Assembly: GCA_947642555.1 (NCBI GenBank)
Contig: CANRSX010000006.1
Location: forward strand, 62,001 to 126,000
Source: an uncultured Roseburia sp.
GTDB lineage: Bacteria > Bacillota > Clostridia > Lachnospirales > Lachnospiraceae
Reading direction: 5' to 3'
DNA: 64,000 nucleotides
Below are positions 7,697-16,567 of this stretch, piece after piece. Within the stretch, counting starts at the first letter, position 1; each line of letters begins with the position of its first letter. The position numbers and the translations under genes are program-made. The notes beneath the pieces are model-generated. The model did not search any database, was not told the DNA's origin, and worked only from the letters and a program-made list of their open reading frames with translations.

Positions 7697-7740
7697 AAAG
7701 ACGCATGGTACAATATTTTTGTAAACCATGCGTCTTTTTT
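7697..7740. terminator. Terminator between the mobile remnant and the catabolic operon
   Basis: AAAGACGCATGGT (7697-7709) pairs with ACCATGCGTCTTT (7725-7737), a 13-bp stem with a T run on the plus strand. On the minus strand it closes the long catabolic operon with a shorter T tract, so it may work both ways. Confidence 0.8.
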
Positions 7741-7744
7741 ACGC

Positions 7745-8983
7745 TCAAAAAATCACTCCCGGCGCTCTCCAGTACGCCTCGGGCGCTTCCTCCCAGTCCG
7801 GCATCCCGAGGGCACAGGGATTGTAGACCAGCCGGCCCGCGCGGATGGTTCCGGCGCATTCCAGCCGCAGATTTCCGCGAAGGCGCGCCCGACCGCTGTC
7901 CGCGAAAGAGACGGGCTCCTCCCGGCGCCTTAAGAGGGCGAGATCCGCGCAGGCCCCTATGGAGAGCGTGCCCAGCTCCGGGTGCCGGATCACCTCCGCC
8001 GGGCGCACCGTCGTCCGGTAAATCACCTCGGCAAGTGGCATCCCCATGGACAGATATTTTGACATGACATGCGTCAGCCCGATCACCGGCCCGGCCACAT
8101 TGTCCGTGTAGAGATCCGTGGAGATCGTGTCCGGATAAAATCCCTGGCGCAGCGCAGGAACCGCATTCCGAAACCAGAAACTGCCTGCGCCGTGGCCCAG
8201 ATCAAAGATGACGCCCCGCTCTCTGGCCTCCCAGAGATAAGGAGCGATCTTTCCCTGATCGTCGAACAGTTCAAACTGCTGCGCATAGACGTGCGTGTGG
8301 ATATCGCCGGGCCGCAGGTGCGCCAAGAGCAGCTCCGGGTACGTGCGCTCCGGGAGATTCGGCTGCATATCCACCATGCAGGTTCTGCCGGAGAGGGCCG
8401 CGGCCTCAAGCGCCGCGTCCACGGAAGCCCAGGGCGTATGCGCCGCGTCAAAGGGGATCCCGACCCGGTAGTGGGCGGATTTTACCCCCACCACCACATC
8501 CCCGTACTCCTCTGCGACGGATGCCACGATCTGCGGGTGAAATTCCGCCGGTTCCTCCTCCGTGTCCATGTGCACCATCCCGCCGGACGCGATATTTAAA
8601 AATGCCAGGAGGCGGATCCCCGCGCGGTCGATGACCTCCTCCTTAAATTTCGGGAAATCCCGCCAGCCGCAGGTACCGGCATCGACAGCTGTCGTCACAC
8701 CGTATTGAAACAGATGACCCTCCGGGTCGATGGTCGGAAGCGTGTCCGCATGGCGCGGGAACACCGGATAACAGTGGCAGTGCATGTCGATCAGCCCCGG
8801 AACCACGAACAGCCCGCCCGCATCCAGCACTTTTTTCGCGGCTGCTTCGTCAAGTTCCGGTTCGACCGCGCAGATCGCCCCGCCCTGTACCGCAACATCC
8901 ATGTTTTTGTCAATCCCGTTTTTCGGATCGATCACATGCCCGCCCTTTATCAGCAGATCCATCTTCTCTTCTCTCATTTTCAT
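7745..8983 (-). CDS. Amidohydrolase/deacetylase-family metallohydrolase
   Basis: 412 residues. The amidohydrolase layout is clear: an N-terminal beta sandwich (LLIKGGHVIDPKNG), the metal-binding PGLIDMHCHC, a carboxylated-Lys candidate in VVGVKSAHYRVG, later ligands at HTHVYAQQF and DLGHGAGSF, the catalytic Asp in TISTDLYTDNV, and the SIGACADLALL C-terminal sheet. It belongs to the EF0837-like group, usually encoded next to a SelA/DgaE-like PLP enzyme as here, and is expected to cleave an N-acyl or cyclic amide bond. It overlaps the upstream gene by 4 bases (ATGA). In-frame ATGs at codons 3 and 8 are also possible starts. It is the last gene of the operon. Confidence 0.8.
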   Translation of the reverse strand: MKMREEKMDLLIKGGHVIDPKNGIDKNMDVAVQGGAICAVEPELDEAAAKKVLDAGGLFVVPGLIDMHCHCYPVFPRHADTLPTIDPEGHLFQYGVTTAVDAGTCGWRDFPKFKEEVIDRAGIRLLAFLNIASGGMVHMDTEEEPAEFHPQIVASVAEEYGDVVVGVKSAHYRVGIPFDAAHTPWASVDAALEAAALSGRTCMVDMQPNLPERTYPELLLAHLRPGDIHTHVYAQQFELFDDQGKIAPYLWEARERGVIFDLGHGAGSFWFRNAVPALRQGFYPDTISTDLYTDNVAGPVIGLTHVMSKYLSMGMPLAEVIYRTTVRPAEVIRHPELGTLSIGACADLALLRRREEPVSFADSGRARLRGNLRLECAGTIRAGRLVYNPCALGMPDWEEAPEAYWRAPGVIF

Positions 8984-10092
8984 CTCCCAAACTCCTCCGC
9001 AGCCTCCCGCAGGGCTTTGCAGACCTCATCGCACTCCTCGTCCGTCAGATTCAGCGGACTTAGATAAATGGCGTCCTCCATCGGGTCCGTCCCGATAAAA
9101 ATGCCCCGCTCCCGCATGGTCTGCACGACATCTGACGGCCGGTGCGGCGCTCTGATATGCGCAAAGGCGCGGGGATAGGTCTGCCCCACCGAGCCGTGAT
9201 CCACAAGGTACGGCTCATACAGCGCAGCCCCTTCCATCGCCCCGAGCATGCGCTCCGTCAGACCGTACAGGCGTCTGGAGACCTTTGTCTGATCCTCTTT
9301 CAGGTACTGCTCAATCGCCGCACACAGCCCGATCATGCTCTCCTTCGAACTTTTCGCGCTGCGGCAGACGCCGTGCTCCGGCGCGCCGAACCGCTGACAG
9401 TCCAGAATATATTCTTTTTTCCCGACGATCAGCCCGCTGGTCTGGGGCCCGCACAGCGTCTTACCGCCGCTGAACATCACCATGTCCGCTCCGGTCCCTG
9501 TGTACTCCCAGAGATTTTCCACCGGCGGAAGCTGCGCCGCCGCATCCACGATCACAGGCACGTTTTTCTCATGCGCGATGGCCACTGTCTCCTCAAGGGA
9601 CAGAGAACCGCGGCGGAAGGTGGCCGCCGGGCAGTAAAACACCGCCGCCGTCCGCTCCGTGATCGACGCTTGCAGGTCAAAGGGCAGCACCTCATCCGCG
9701 TCCCCCACGATCCGAAGCTTTGCCCCGGCCGCCTCCAGCGCCTTGTCATAGCAGTTGTGCTGGCTGTGCAGGATTACGATTTCATCCGCCCCGCCCTTCA
9801 CCTTTGGCAGGCATTTGTACCGGTAGGGATCCCCCTTTGCCAGGCAGACCGCCGCACACAGCTGAACCGCCCCCGCCGCGCCGTTGGTCAGATACGCCGC
9901 CTCGTTATGGGTGAGCTCTGCGATCCGCTCCCCCAGGATTTTCTGCAGCTCTGGCAGATCCACAAAGCACCGCGAGATCTGCCGCATCGCTTCCCAGGTC
10001 TCCTCCGACATCCGGCTCGCCCCGTACAGCGTGATCGTATCGTGTGCATTGATATAGGGCCGGATCCCGTATTCTGCTAAATAATCTCTCAT
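8980..10092 (-). CDS. SelA/DgaE-like PLP-dependent enzyme (ammonia-lyase type)
   Basis: About 370 residues; the start was chosen at the second ATG, which has an AGGA site. Fold type I PLP enzyme of the selenocysteine synthase/D-glucosaminate-6-phosphate ammonia-lyase group: TNGAAGAVQLC phosphate-binding loop, PVIVDAAAQLPP (Asp contacting the pyridine nitrogen) and MVMFSGGKTLCGPQ with the Schiff-base Lys in SGGK. Relatives eliminate ammonia from amino-sugar acids or act on similar 2-amino compounds. The amidohydrolase is coupled downstream by a 4-base overlap, a conserved pairing (EF0837/EF0838 style). The two RidA genes of the same regulon fit an enamine/imine-releasing reaction. The precise substrate is not determinable. 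Confidence 0.8.
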   Translation of the reverse strand: MRDYLAEYGIRPYINAHDTITLYGASRMSEETWEAMRQISRCFVDLPELQKILGERIAELTHNEAAYLTNGAAGAVQLCAAVCLAKGDPYRYKCLPKVKGGADEIVILHSQHNCYDKALEAAGAKLRIVGDADEVLPFDLQASITERTAAVFYCPAATFRRGSLSLEETVAIAHEKNVPVIVDAAAQLPPVENLWEYTGTGADMVMFSGGKTLCGPQTSGLIVGKKEYILDCQRFGAPEHGVCRSAKSSKESMIGLCAAIEQYLKEDQTKVSRRLYGLTERMLGAMEGAALYEPYLVDHGSVGQTYPRAFAHIRAPHRPSDVVQTMRERGIFIGTDPMEDAIYLSPLNLTDEECDEVCKALREAAEEFGR

Positions 10093-10129
10093 CTTTTTCC
10101 TCATTTCCGCACCGCGAACTGTCCGAATG

Positions 10130-11110
10130 TTAATAATACGCCGGAAACGCCCGGTGCATCATCTCCCGTAAGATCTCCGCCGTGGCGATGGTGGTGCTCC
10201 CCGGCACCACCGGGCTCTCCGCCACCCCGGCCCGCAGGTAATCCCGCACCGCCGCGATCTCATGGCAGAATCCCTTCGGGAGCTCGCAGTCCTCCACACA
10301 TGTTTCCGCAAGCCGCTCCCCCTCGTACAGACGCACCTCATTCGCCACGAAAAACCGCGGAATCTCAATCCGTCCCCTGTCGCCGACAATCGTCATCTGC
10401 ACCGGCGCCTCACAGCAGATCCCCATGCGAAGGGTCGCTAAGATCTGACCCGGATACTCCGCCGCAATCACCGCCGCCGCGTCCGTGCCGGGGCAGTATT
10501 CCGTGATAAACCCGTCCCAGCGCAGCGGATCCGCCCCCGCGTAATAGGAGGCCATCTCCACCATGTACACGCCGAGATCAAAAGTGGCACCGCCGCCGCA
10601 GGCCGGATCCACGAGGCGGCGCTTCGGCGCCTTCGGATCCACCGCAAAGGAAAAGATCCCGTCGATAAACTGCACCTTTCCGATGCGCCCTTCCCGGATC
10701 CAGTCAAGCGCCCGCCTGGAATTCGGCAAAAACCGCGACCACATCCCCTCCATCAGAAACAGGTTCCGCTCCCGCGCCTCCGCAAACAAAAGCTCCGCTT
10801 CCCGGCGGCTGACCGTCATGGGCTTTTCACACAGCACATGTTTTCCCGCCTGCAGCGCCAGCATACAGTGCTCAAAATGATACGTGTGGGGCGTCGCAAC
10901 ATACACGATGTCGATGTCCGGCGATGATACCAGGGCCTGGGCGCCGATACAGACCCGCTCCACCCCGTTTTCCCGGGCAAAGGCCTTCCCGTTTTTTTCA
11001 CTGCGGGAGGAAATGCCGGCCACACGCACGCCGGGAGTCAGGGCGCACGCCCGGGCAAATTTTGACGCGATATTTCCCGTCCCGATGATTCCAAACCGAA
11101 TATCTTCCAT
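10130..11110 (-). CDS. Gfo/Idh/MocA-family NAD(P)-dependent oxidoreductase
   Basis: 326 residues from the ATG with GGGAG upstream (a TTG five codons earlier is less likely). Rossmann fingerprint FGIIGTGNIASKFA at the N-terminus, the cofactor/substrate motif HVLCEKPMTVS (EKP) and a C-terminal alpha/beta substrate domain with GGGATFDLGVYMVEMA, whose DxGxY resembles dimeric dihydrodiol dehydrogenase-like and glucose-fructose oxidoreductase-like members. It would oxidise or reduce a sugar or inositol hydroxyl. It is the second of two such genes in tandem, suggesting successive or paired redox steps on the imported glycoside. Confidence 0.85.
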   Translation of the reverse strand: MEDIRFGIIGTGNIASKFARACALTPGVRVAGISSRSEKNGKAFARENGVERVCIGAQALVSSPDIDIVYVATPHTYHFEHCMLALQAGKHVLCEKPMTVSRREAELLFAEARERNLFLMEGMWSRFLPNSRRALDWIREGRIGKVQFIDGIFSFAVDPKAPKRRLVDPACGGGATFDLGVYMVEMASYYAGADPLRWDGFITEYCPGTDAAAVIAAEYPGQILATLRMGICCEAPVQMTIVGDRGRIEIPRFFVANEVRLYEGERLAETCVEDCELPKGFCHEIAAVRDYLRAGVAESPVVPGSTTIATAEILREMMHRAFPAYY

Positions 11111-11137
11111 ATTATATTCTCCCAAACTCCATTTATT

Positions 11138-12283
11138 TCAAAACGCCAGCGCCGCCTCCGGCTCCGACATCGCGTAATCCGCCCCCATGTATCCCCGCGG
11201 CAGCGGCGGCTGGAGCACAAAATCCGATTTCATCCGATAGCACATCCCCGTCTGCCCGCTCTCCACGGCTCCGGTTAAAAGCTCTAAGGCGTGGTATGCC
11301 ATCTCCCCGTGGGTGCGCGGCGTCCGCCCTTTCCGCAGGGCCCACGCCATCTCCGCCACTCCGAGTCCCCTGTCGTTCCCGTCATAGGCGTGGGTCGCCG
11401 GCAGCACATAGGGCTCTGACTGTCCCTTTGCCAGCACCATAACCCTGCCGCCGAAGAAATTCGGATCCGGCAGATATAAAATGCCCTGGGTCCCGAACAG
11501 CGTCACCTGCGGTTTCTCTGTCCGGATGCTGGCGGAATTAAAATGCAGACTTCCGACAGCCCCTGACCGGAACTGCACCGTGGCGGCAAGCAGCGTCTCC
11601 GCCTCCACCGTATAGGGCTCGCCGAACTGCCCTTTTGAGGTAAAATAGTGCACGCGCTCCGGTTCATGGGTTTTCGACATCCCGCTCACCGCGGCAGCCG
11701 GCCCCAGGATAGAAAGCAGCAGCGTCGCATAATAGATTCCCACATCGATCCCGATGCCACCGCCCCGCTTTGCGGTGTACGGAAATTTCTCCGCCAGAAG
11801 CCCCGCGTCCCGCTGCAAGACGGCGACACAGGAGGTCACCTCGCCGATCAGCCCGCTCTCCACCGCAAACCGGGCCGTCTGTCCCGCTGCCCCCAGGAAG
11901 GTATCCGGCGCCGCGCAGAGCAAAAGCCCTTTTTCCTTTGCAAGGGCCACCAGCTCCGCAGCCTGCTCCCGCTCCACCGCCAGGACTTTTTCCGTATAGA
12001 CGTGCTTTCCGTGGGAGAGCAGCTCCCGGATCACGCTGTAGTGCGCCGCGGGCGTCGTGAGATTCACGACAATCTCAATCGACGGATCCGAGAGGATGTC
12101 CTCCATCGTGAGCACCGGGATCCCGTACTGCCGAAAAACCGCCTCCGCAGCCTCACGGTTTAAGTCACAGCAGCCCGCCAGCTCCAGGATCGAAAACCGC
12201 TTCGACATATTTTCAAAATAAATACCGCTGATGGCGCCGCAGCCGATCACAGCCACGCGCACCGGTCTGATGTTTCCCGTCAT
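11138..12283 (-). CDS. Gfo/Idh/MocA-family oxidoreductase
   Basis: 381 residues, starting at the ATG with AAGGA seven bases upstream; the ATG at 12316 overlaps the previous stop but lacks a site. Rossmann motif VAVIGCGAISGIYFENM, the EKP-like motif HVYTEKVLAVE (Val replaces Pro of the usual EKP) and a C-terminal domain with GGGIGIDVGIYY. Length and DxGxY are normal. The changed EKP motif alters a residue near the nicotinamide, so substrate or cofactor preference may differ from its neighbour. Both lie between a beta-glucosidase and a PLP enzyme in one operon. Confidence 0.85.
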   Translation of the reverse strand: MTGNIRPVRVAVIGCGAISGIYFENMSKRFSILELAGCCDLNREAAEAVFRQYGIPVLTMEDILSDPSIEIVVNLTTPAAHYSVIRELLSHGKHVYTEKVLAVEREQAAELVALAKEKGLLLCAAPDTFLGAAGQTARFAVESGLIGEVTSCVAVLQRDAGLLAEKFPYTAKRGGGIGIDVGIYYATLLLSILGPAAAVSGMSKTHEPERVHYFTSKGQFGEPYTVEAETLLAATVQFRSGAVGSLHFNSASIRTEKPQVTLFGTQGILYLPDPNFFGGRVMVLAKGQSEPYVLPATHAYDGNDRGLGVAEMAWALRKGRTPRTHGEMAYHALELLTGAVESGQTGMCYRMKSDFVLQPPLPRGYMGADYAMSEPEAALAF

Positions 12284-12312
12284 GTCGTTTCCTTTCTTCA
12301 AAAACTGCCCTG

Positions 12313-13680
12313 TCATCCGATCTCCATCTGCATCCCGTTTTCCGCGATCAGATCCCGATACCAGTATCCGCTGTCCTTGACGATCCGCTTCTGCGTCGCA
12401 AAATCAATGTAGACGATGCCGAACCGGCTGTCATATCCGTTGGCCCACTCAAAATTGTCATAAAACGACCACACAAAATACCCCAGTACCGGAACACCCG
12501 CCTCCATCGCCCGGTGCATCGCGGCGACATGGCGTTTCAGAAAATCACACCGCGCCCCGTCATGCACTCCGCCGTCCGCGCCCACGATATCGTGGAACGA
12601 GGCTCCGTTTTCGGAGACAAAGATCCTCCGGATCCCGTACTCCTCCTTCATGCGCAGCAGCATGTTCGTGAATCCCTCCTCCGTGATGGGCCAGCCCCGG
12701 TCCGTCTCCTGCACAAAGGGCGGGTTTTCGATGCGAAATCCCAGCGGCCACTGCCCGGGATCGTCCTTCACGTAAAAATCGTTGTAGTAATTTAAGGCGA
12801 TGAAATCCAGCTCCTGGCTCATGAGCGCGAGATCCTCCTTGCGGAATTCCGGCAGCACGACCCCCTTCGACCGGTACAGTTTGATCATGTCTTCCGGATA
12901 AGCGCCTTTTATGATCGGATCCAGAAACCAGCGGTTTAAATATCCGTCCGCCCGCTTCGCCGCCGCCTGATCCGCCTCACTCTGTGAAAAGGGCAGACGC
13001 CCCATGAGATTCAGCGCGATCCCGATCTCCCCCTGTCTTTTGTTTTCCCGGAAATCCTTTACGGCAAGGCCGTGGGCCACATACAGATGATACGCCGCCC
13101 GCACCGCCGTGGAAAAATCGTGAAGCCCCGGCGCCATGCGCCCCTCATAATTTCCGAGAAACGCCGCACAGTACGGCTCGTTTAAGGTGATCCAGTATTT
13201 CACGCGGTCACCGAGCCGGTCAAAGACGATCCGGCTGTACGCAAGGAAATACTCCGCCACCACCGGATTCGCCCAGCCGCCGATATCCTGCAGCGCCTGC
13301 GGAAGATCCCAGTGATACAGCGTCACATAGGGTTCGATCCCGGCTGCCAGCAATTCATCTACAAGTGACGAATAAAATGCGATCCCCTCCTCACATACCC
13401 TGCCATACCCCTCCGGCAGAATCCGCGGCCAGGCGATGGAAAAACGGTAGGCCCGGATGCCCAGCTGCTTCATCAGGGCGACGTCCTCTTTGTACCGGTG
13501 GTAATGATCACAGGCCGTCTCCCCCGTCTCATTCCGCTGTACATTTCCCGGTATGGCGCAGTACCGGTCCCAGATCGACTCGCCGCGGCCGCCCTCTGAC
13601 ACGCCGCCCTCGATCTGATAGGCGGAGGTTGCGGTCCCCCACACAAAATCCTTCGGAAAGCTTATTTTTTCCATTCCCAT
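12313..13680 (-). CDS. bglA: GH1 family beta-glucosidase or 6-phospho-beta-glucosidase
   Basis: About 455 residues, full length for GH1. The N-terminal signature FVWGTATSAYQIEGG, the acid/base Glu in WITLNEPY (~E168) and the nucleophile Glu in IFVSENGAS (~E357) are intact, with SFYDNFEWANGY near the end. The WANGYDSRFG ending is typical of beta-glucosidases acting on non-phosphorylated substrates, which agrees with the ABC importer and absence of a PTS. It is cytoplasmic, with no signal peptide. Several ATGs (13692, 13680, 13674) are possible; 13680 has the best-spaced GGAG. It probably releases glucose (or a similar sugar) from the imported glycoside. Confidence 0.9.
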   Translation of the reverse strand: MGMEKISFPKDFVWGTATSAYQIEGGVSEGGRGESIWDRYCAIPGNVQRNETGETACDHYHRYKEDVALMKQLGIRAYRFSIAWPRILPEGYGRVCEEGIAFYSSLVDELLAAGIEPYVTLYHWDLPQALQDIGGWANPVVAEYFLAYSRIVFDRLGDRVKYWITLNEPYCAAFLGNYEGRMAPGLHDFSTAVRAAYHLYVAHGLAVKDFRENKRQGEIGIALNLMGRLPFSQSEADQAAAKRADGYLNRWFLDPIIKGAYPEDMIKLYRSKGVVLPEFRKEDLALMSQELDFIALNYYNDFYVKDDPGQWPLGFRIENPPFVQETDRGWPITEEGFTNMLLRMKEEYGIRRIFVSENGASFHDIVGADGGVHDGARCDFLKRHVAAMHRAMEAGVPVLGYFVWSFYDNFEWANGYDSRFGIVYIDFATQKRIVKDSGYWYRDLIAENGMQMEIG

Positions 13681-13692
13681 TCTGATCTCCAT

Positions 13693-14166
13693 TCACTCCG
13701 TTTTTTCTTCATCCTGCTCTAAGAGCTCGACAAACATCTTTAAGCTGTCCGTGGCGTCCAGGAAGGCATACCTGCCGTTTCCTCTGCGGTATTCCCCCTT
13801 CTGCACCAGCTTCATGCCCCACTCCTCGCAGTGTTCGATATTGACCTGCATGCCGTTTACCTGGAAGGCCAGGTGATGGATCCCCTCCCCGTGCTCCTCT
13901 AAGTATTCCCGCCAGGCGCTCGGCTCCTCGTTCGGCTGGATCAGCTCCATCTGCAGATCGCCGAAGTAAAAAAAGGTCATCAGGCACTGCGCCTTCGGCG
14001 CCGGCTCCCCGCGGTATTCGGTTTTCGTCACCGCATACTCGCCGCTGTTGACCGTAGGCGGCAATGGCACGTCAAAAAAACGCGCAAACTCCTGCTTTGT
14101 CTTCTCAATATCCCGCACGATAAATCCGATCTGTGCGAGGTGTGTATCTTTTAACGGACAGCTCAT
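13693..14166 (-). CDS. VOC-superfamily (glyoxalase/methylmalonyl-CoA epimerase-like) protein
   Basis: 157 residues with two beta-alpha-beta-beta-beta modules. The first opens HLAQIGFIVRDIEKTKQEFA, and the second carries GEGIHHLAFQVNGM, where the His following GxGxHH is a usual metal ligand; a Glu at FGDLQMELIQP provides another. This matches the methylmalonyl-CoA epimerase/lactoylglutathione lyase-like group; in sugar operons such proteins are often isomerases or epimerases on keto-sugar acids. The stop is next to the GH1 start. Substrate unknown. Confidence 0.8.
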   Translation of the reverse strand: MSCPLKDTHLAQIGFIVRDIEKTKQEFARFFDVPLPPTVNSGEYAVTKTEYRGEPAPKAQCLMTFFYFGDLQMELIQPNEEPSAWREYLEEHGEGIHHLAFQVNGMQVNIEHCEEWGMKLVQKGEYRRGNGRYAFLDATDSLKMFVELLEQDEEKTE

Positions 14167-14289
14167 CTCTCATTCTCCTCTCGTCTCTCTTATTCTGATA
14201 TGCGCTTATGCGCTTTTTTCCTGTCATCCCCGATCTGCGAGCCGGCGCTTCGCCAGCCGGCGGAAGCGCGGCTGATGCAGCTTCACAGG

Positions 14290-15681
14290 TCAGCTCCACA
14301 GCCGGTCCAGGGAGGTCTCATCGTTCCACTCGTCGGTGGACACCCAGACAGACCCTTCCTTCACCGGGCCGTGTTCCCGGATCAGCTCCTCATTTAAATC
14401 CTCGATCCCGAGCCCCGGCGCATCGGTCACACGGGCAAACCCGTGCTCCACCATGGGCTTCACCGGGCCGATGATCAGATCCTCCCACCAGGGCGAATCA
14501 AAGGCGTCATGCTCCAGGGCAAAGAAATTCTCGCTTGCGGTGGCGATATGCGCCGCCGCAAGGCTCGCCACCGGGCTCTCGCACATGTGGATCGCCATGG
14601 ACGCCCCGTATTTCGCGGCCAGATCTCCCAGCTTTTTCGTCTCTAAGATGCCTCCGGAGGTCAGGATATCCGGGTGCACGAGATCCAGCGCCCCGGCCGC
14701 AAGCAGCGGCTCGAAGGTTTCCGCCAGATACATGTCCTCCCCCGTCGCGATCGGCGCGGTGGTAGCACGCTTTAACTCCCGGTACTGATCCGTCAGATAC
14801 CAGGGCAGCATATCCTCAAGCCACGCCAGGTTAAACCGCTCCAGCCTGCGGGCGATCTTAATCATATCCGGCAGCGGGAAATGCCCGAAGTGGTCGATGG
14901 CCAGCGGCACCTTATAGCCGGTCACCTCCCGGATCTGCCCGATGTAATCCTCCAGGGCGTCCAGCCCCTGCTCCGTGACATGCATGTTTGTAAAGGGATG
15001 GGGGATGCGGTTAAAATCATACAGCTTTGCGTTTGCCGCAGCGACTTCAGCCCGGGTCCCGGATTTTGCCACCCGGCGCACCTCATCCTCCACGACCCGA
15101 AGCTCCTTCACCCAGTCTAAGGGCCCGGAATCATTTCCCTCCTGCGCCATCAGAAGCTCCACGCTTAAGATCTTTAAGACCGTAAAGCCCTCCTCCATGT
15201 ACCCTTTTAACACTGCTCCCACATCCTTCGGGTCCATCAGAACGCCGGTGGCGCGGCCGTCCTCGATGTGCGTATCCGCATAGAGACGCACCCGGTCACG
15301 AAAGCGTCCGCCGATCATCTGATAGACGGGCACCCCGTAGGCCTTTCCCGCGAGATCCCAGAGCGCCAGCTCCACGGCGCACACGCCTCCCGCCTGACGG
15401 CTCTGTCCGCCGAACTGCTTTATCTTGCGGAACAGCCGGTCCACCTCACAGGGATTCTCCCCGATCAGACGGCTCTTTAACAGCTTCAGATACGTCGGGC
15501 TCGCGCCGTCCCGCATCTCCCCGAAGCCGCAGATCCCCTGGTTCGTCTCCAGCTTTAGCAGGCAGCACCCCCAGGGCGGCAGATCCACCTTGCAGATTTT
15601 CATATCCGTGATGCGGAGTGTGGAGGGGGACGACGCCGTCCTCACACGATGAAGCACCTGTTCGTATGTATGCTCTCCCAT
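14290..15681 (-). CDS. Enolase-superfamily (mandelate racemase/muconate lactonizing) enzyme, probable sugar-acid dehydratase
   Basis: 463 residues. The N-terminal capping domain starts at about residue 27 (MKICKV), after an extra ~26-residue leader read from a well-placed GGAG/ATG. Barrel metal ligands are D263 (AIDHFGHF), E289 (AWLEDML) and E315 (ATGEDMY); D338 (HPDIL) and H365 with E368 (AIHMCESP) are the acid/base side, as in mannonate/galactonate-type dehydratases. At the end of the second strand K170 stands in VLKILSV, where many members have KxK; the second base is replaced by Leu. A segment of ~70 residues (about 180-250) between this strand and D263 is longer than usual. Expected role: abstraction of a proton alpha to a carboxylate. 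Confidence 0.8.
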   Translation of the reverse strand: MGEHTYEQVLHRVRTASSPSTLRITDMKICKVDLPPWGCCLLKLETNQGICGFGEMRDGASPTYLKLLKSRLIGENPCEVDRLFRKIKQFGGQSRQAGGVCAVELALWDLAGKAYGVPVYQMIGGRFRDRVRLYADTHIEDGRATGVLMDPKDVGAVLKGYMEEGFTVLKILSVELLMAQEGNDSGPLDWVKELRVVEDEVRRVAKSGTRAEVAAANAKLYDFNRIPHPFTNMHVTEQGLDALEDYIGQIREVTGYKVPLAIDHFGHFPLPDMIKIARRLERFNLAWLEDMLPWYLTDQYRELKRATTAPIATGEDMYLAETFEPLLAAGALDLVHPDILTSGGILETKKLGDLAAKYGASMAIHMCESPVASLAAAHIATASENFFALEHDAFDSPWWEDLIIGPVKPMVEHGFARVTDAPGLGIEDLNEELIREHGPVKEGSVWVSTDEWNDETSLDRLWS

Positions 15682-15718
15682 CTGACTCTCCTTTTTCTAT
15701 ATCCGTAGTTTTTATTTA

Positions 15719-16567
15719 TCAGCCCTTCACCGCGCCGTCCGATAATCCTTTTACAAAATACCGGTTGCACAGCAGAAACAGCAGCAGTACCGGCAGGGCC
15801 ACAACCGCGGCGGCCGCCATCGTCGAACCCCAGTCCACCGAAAACTCGCCGGAAAACATGCTGATCGCGATGGGCAGCGTTCTCGTCTTCGAGGAATTCG
15901 TCAGATTTAAGGCGAAGAGGAATTCCTCCCAGGCATTGATGAACGTGTAGATCGCCACCGAGATCATCCCCGGCTTCGCCACCGGCAGCACGACCTTAAA
16001 AAGCGCCCCGATCCCGGTACACCCGTCGATCTTCGCCGCCTCCTCCAGCTCCCGCGGAACGCTCTCAAAAAAGGAGCTTAGCATGATCACCCCCATGGGG
16101 ATGGTCAGGGCCATGTCCGAGATCACCAGCGAGACGTGCGTGTCCAGAAGGCCGATCTTTGAAAACAGCGAGTACAGCGGTATGATGATGACGACCCCCG
16201 GTATCATCTGCCCGAACAGAAGTCCGACCTTCATCACTCCGTGCCCCTTAAACCGGAACCGCGCAAAGCCGTATCCCGCGAGCACGGAAACGAGAAGCGT
16301 CATCGCCACCACGCAGACCGTGATCACCGCGCTGTTGACGAAGGCCTGCAGCATTTTCGAATTCTGCAGGACATTGACATAGTTCTGGAACGTCGGCTCA
16401 TCCGGGATAAATTCGATCGGGATGTCATAAAGCTCCGTCACGTTTTTGATCGAGGTGGAGAGCATCCAGACCGCCGGAAGGATCGCGATGAGAATCACAG
16501 CCGCCAGAATGAGATAGGTTGCGATCTCCCAGACATAATTCCTGGCAAATAAATGTTTCTTTTTCAT
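15719..16567 (-). CDS. Sugar ABC transporter permease, MalG/LacG type
   Basis: 282 residues with six membrane helices, the first at EIATYLILAAVILIAILPAVW. The cytoplasmic EAA loop that contacts the ATPase reads ELEEAAKIDGCTGIGALFKVVLP, the normal MalG form, and the protein ends SDGAVKG like other CUT1 permeases. The ATG overlaps the stop of the partner permease (TGATG), so the two are translationally coupled. No ATP-binding gene is in the operon; CUT1 importers in these bacteria often share a distant MsmX-type ATPase. Confidence 0.9.
   Translation of the reverse strand: MKKKHLFARNYVWEIATYLILAAVILIAILPAVWMLSTSIKNVTELYDIPIEFIPDEPTFQNYVNVLQNSKMLQAFVNSAVITVCVVAMTLLVSVLAGYGFARFRFKGHGVMKVGLLFGQMIPGVVIIIPLYSLFSKIGLLDTHVSLVISDMALTIPMGVIMLSSFFESVPRELEEAAKIDGCTGIGALFKVVLPVAKPGMISVAIYTFINAWEEFLFALNLTNSSKTRTLPIAISMFSGEFSVDWGSTMAAAAVVALPVLLLFLLCNRYFVKGLSDGAVKG

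Noticed and set aside
9142-10080. 312-codon plus-strand ORF over the PLP enzyme
   Set aside because: It is a shadow of a clearly conserved PLP enzyme; composition is Arg/His/Pro-rich without domains.
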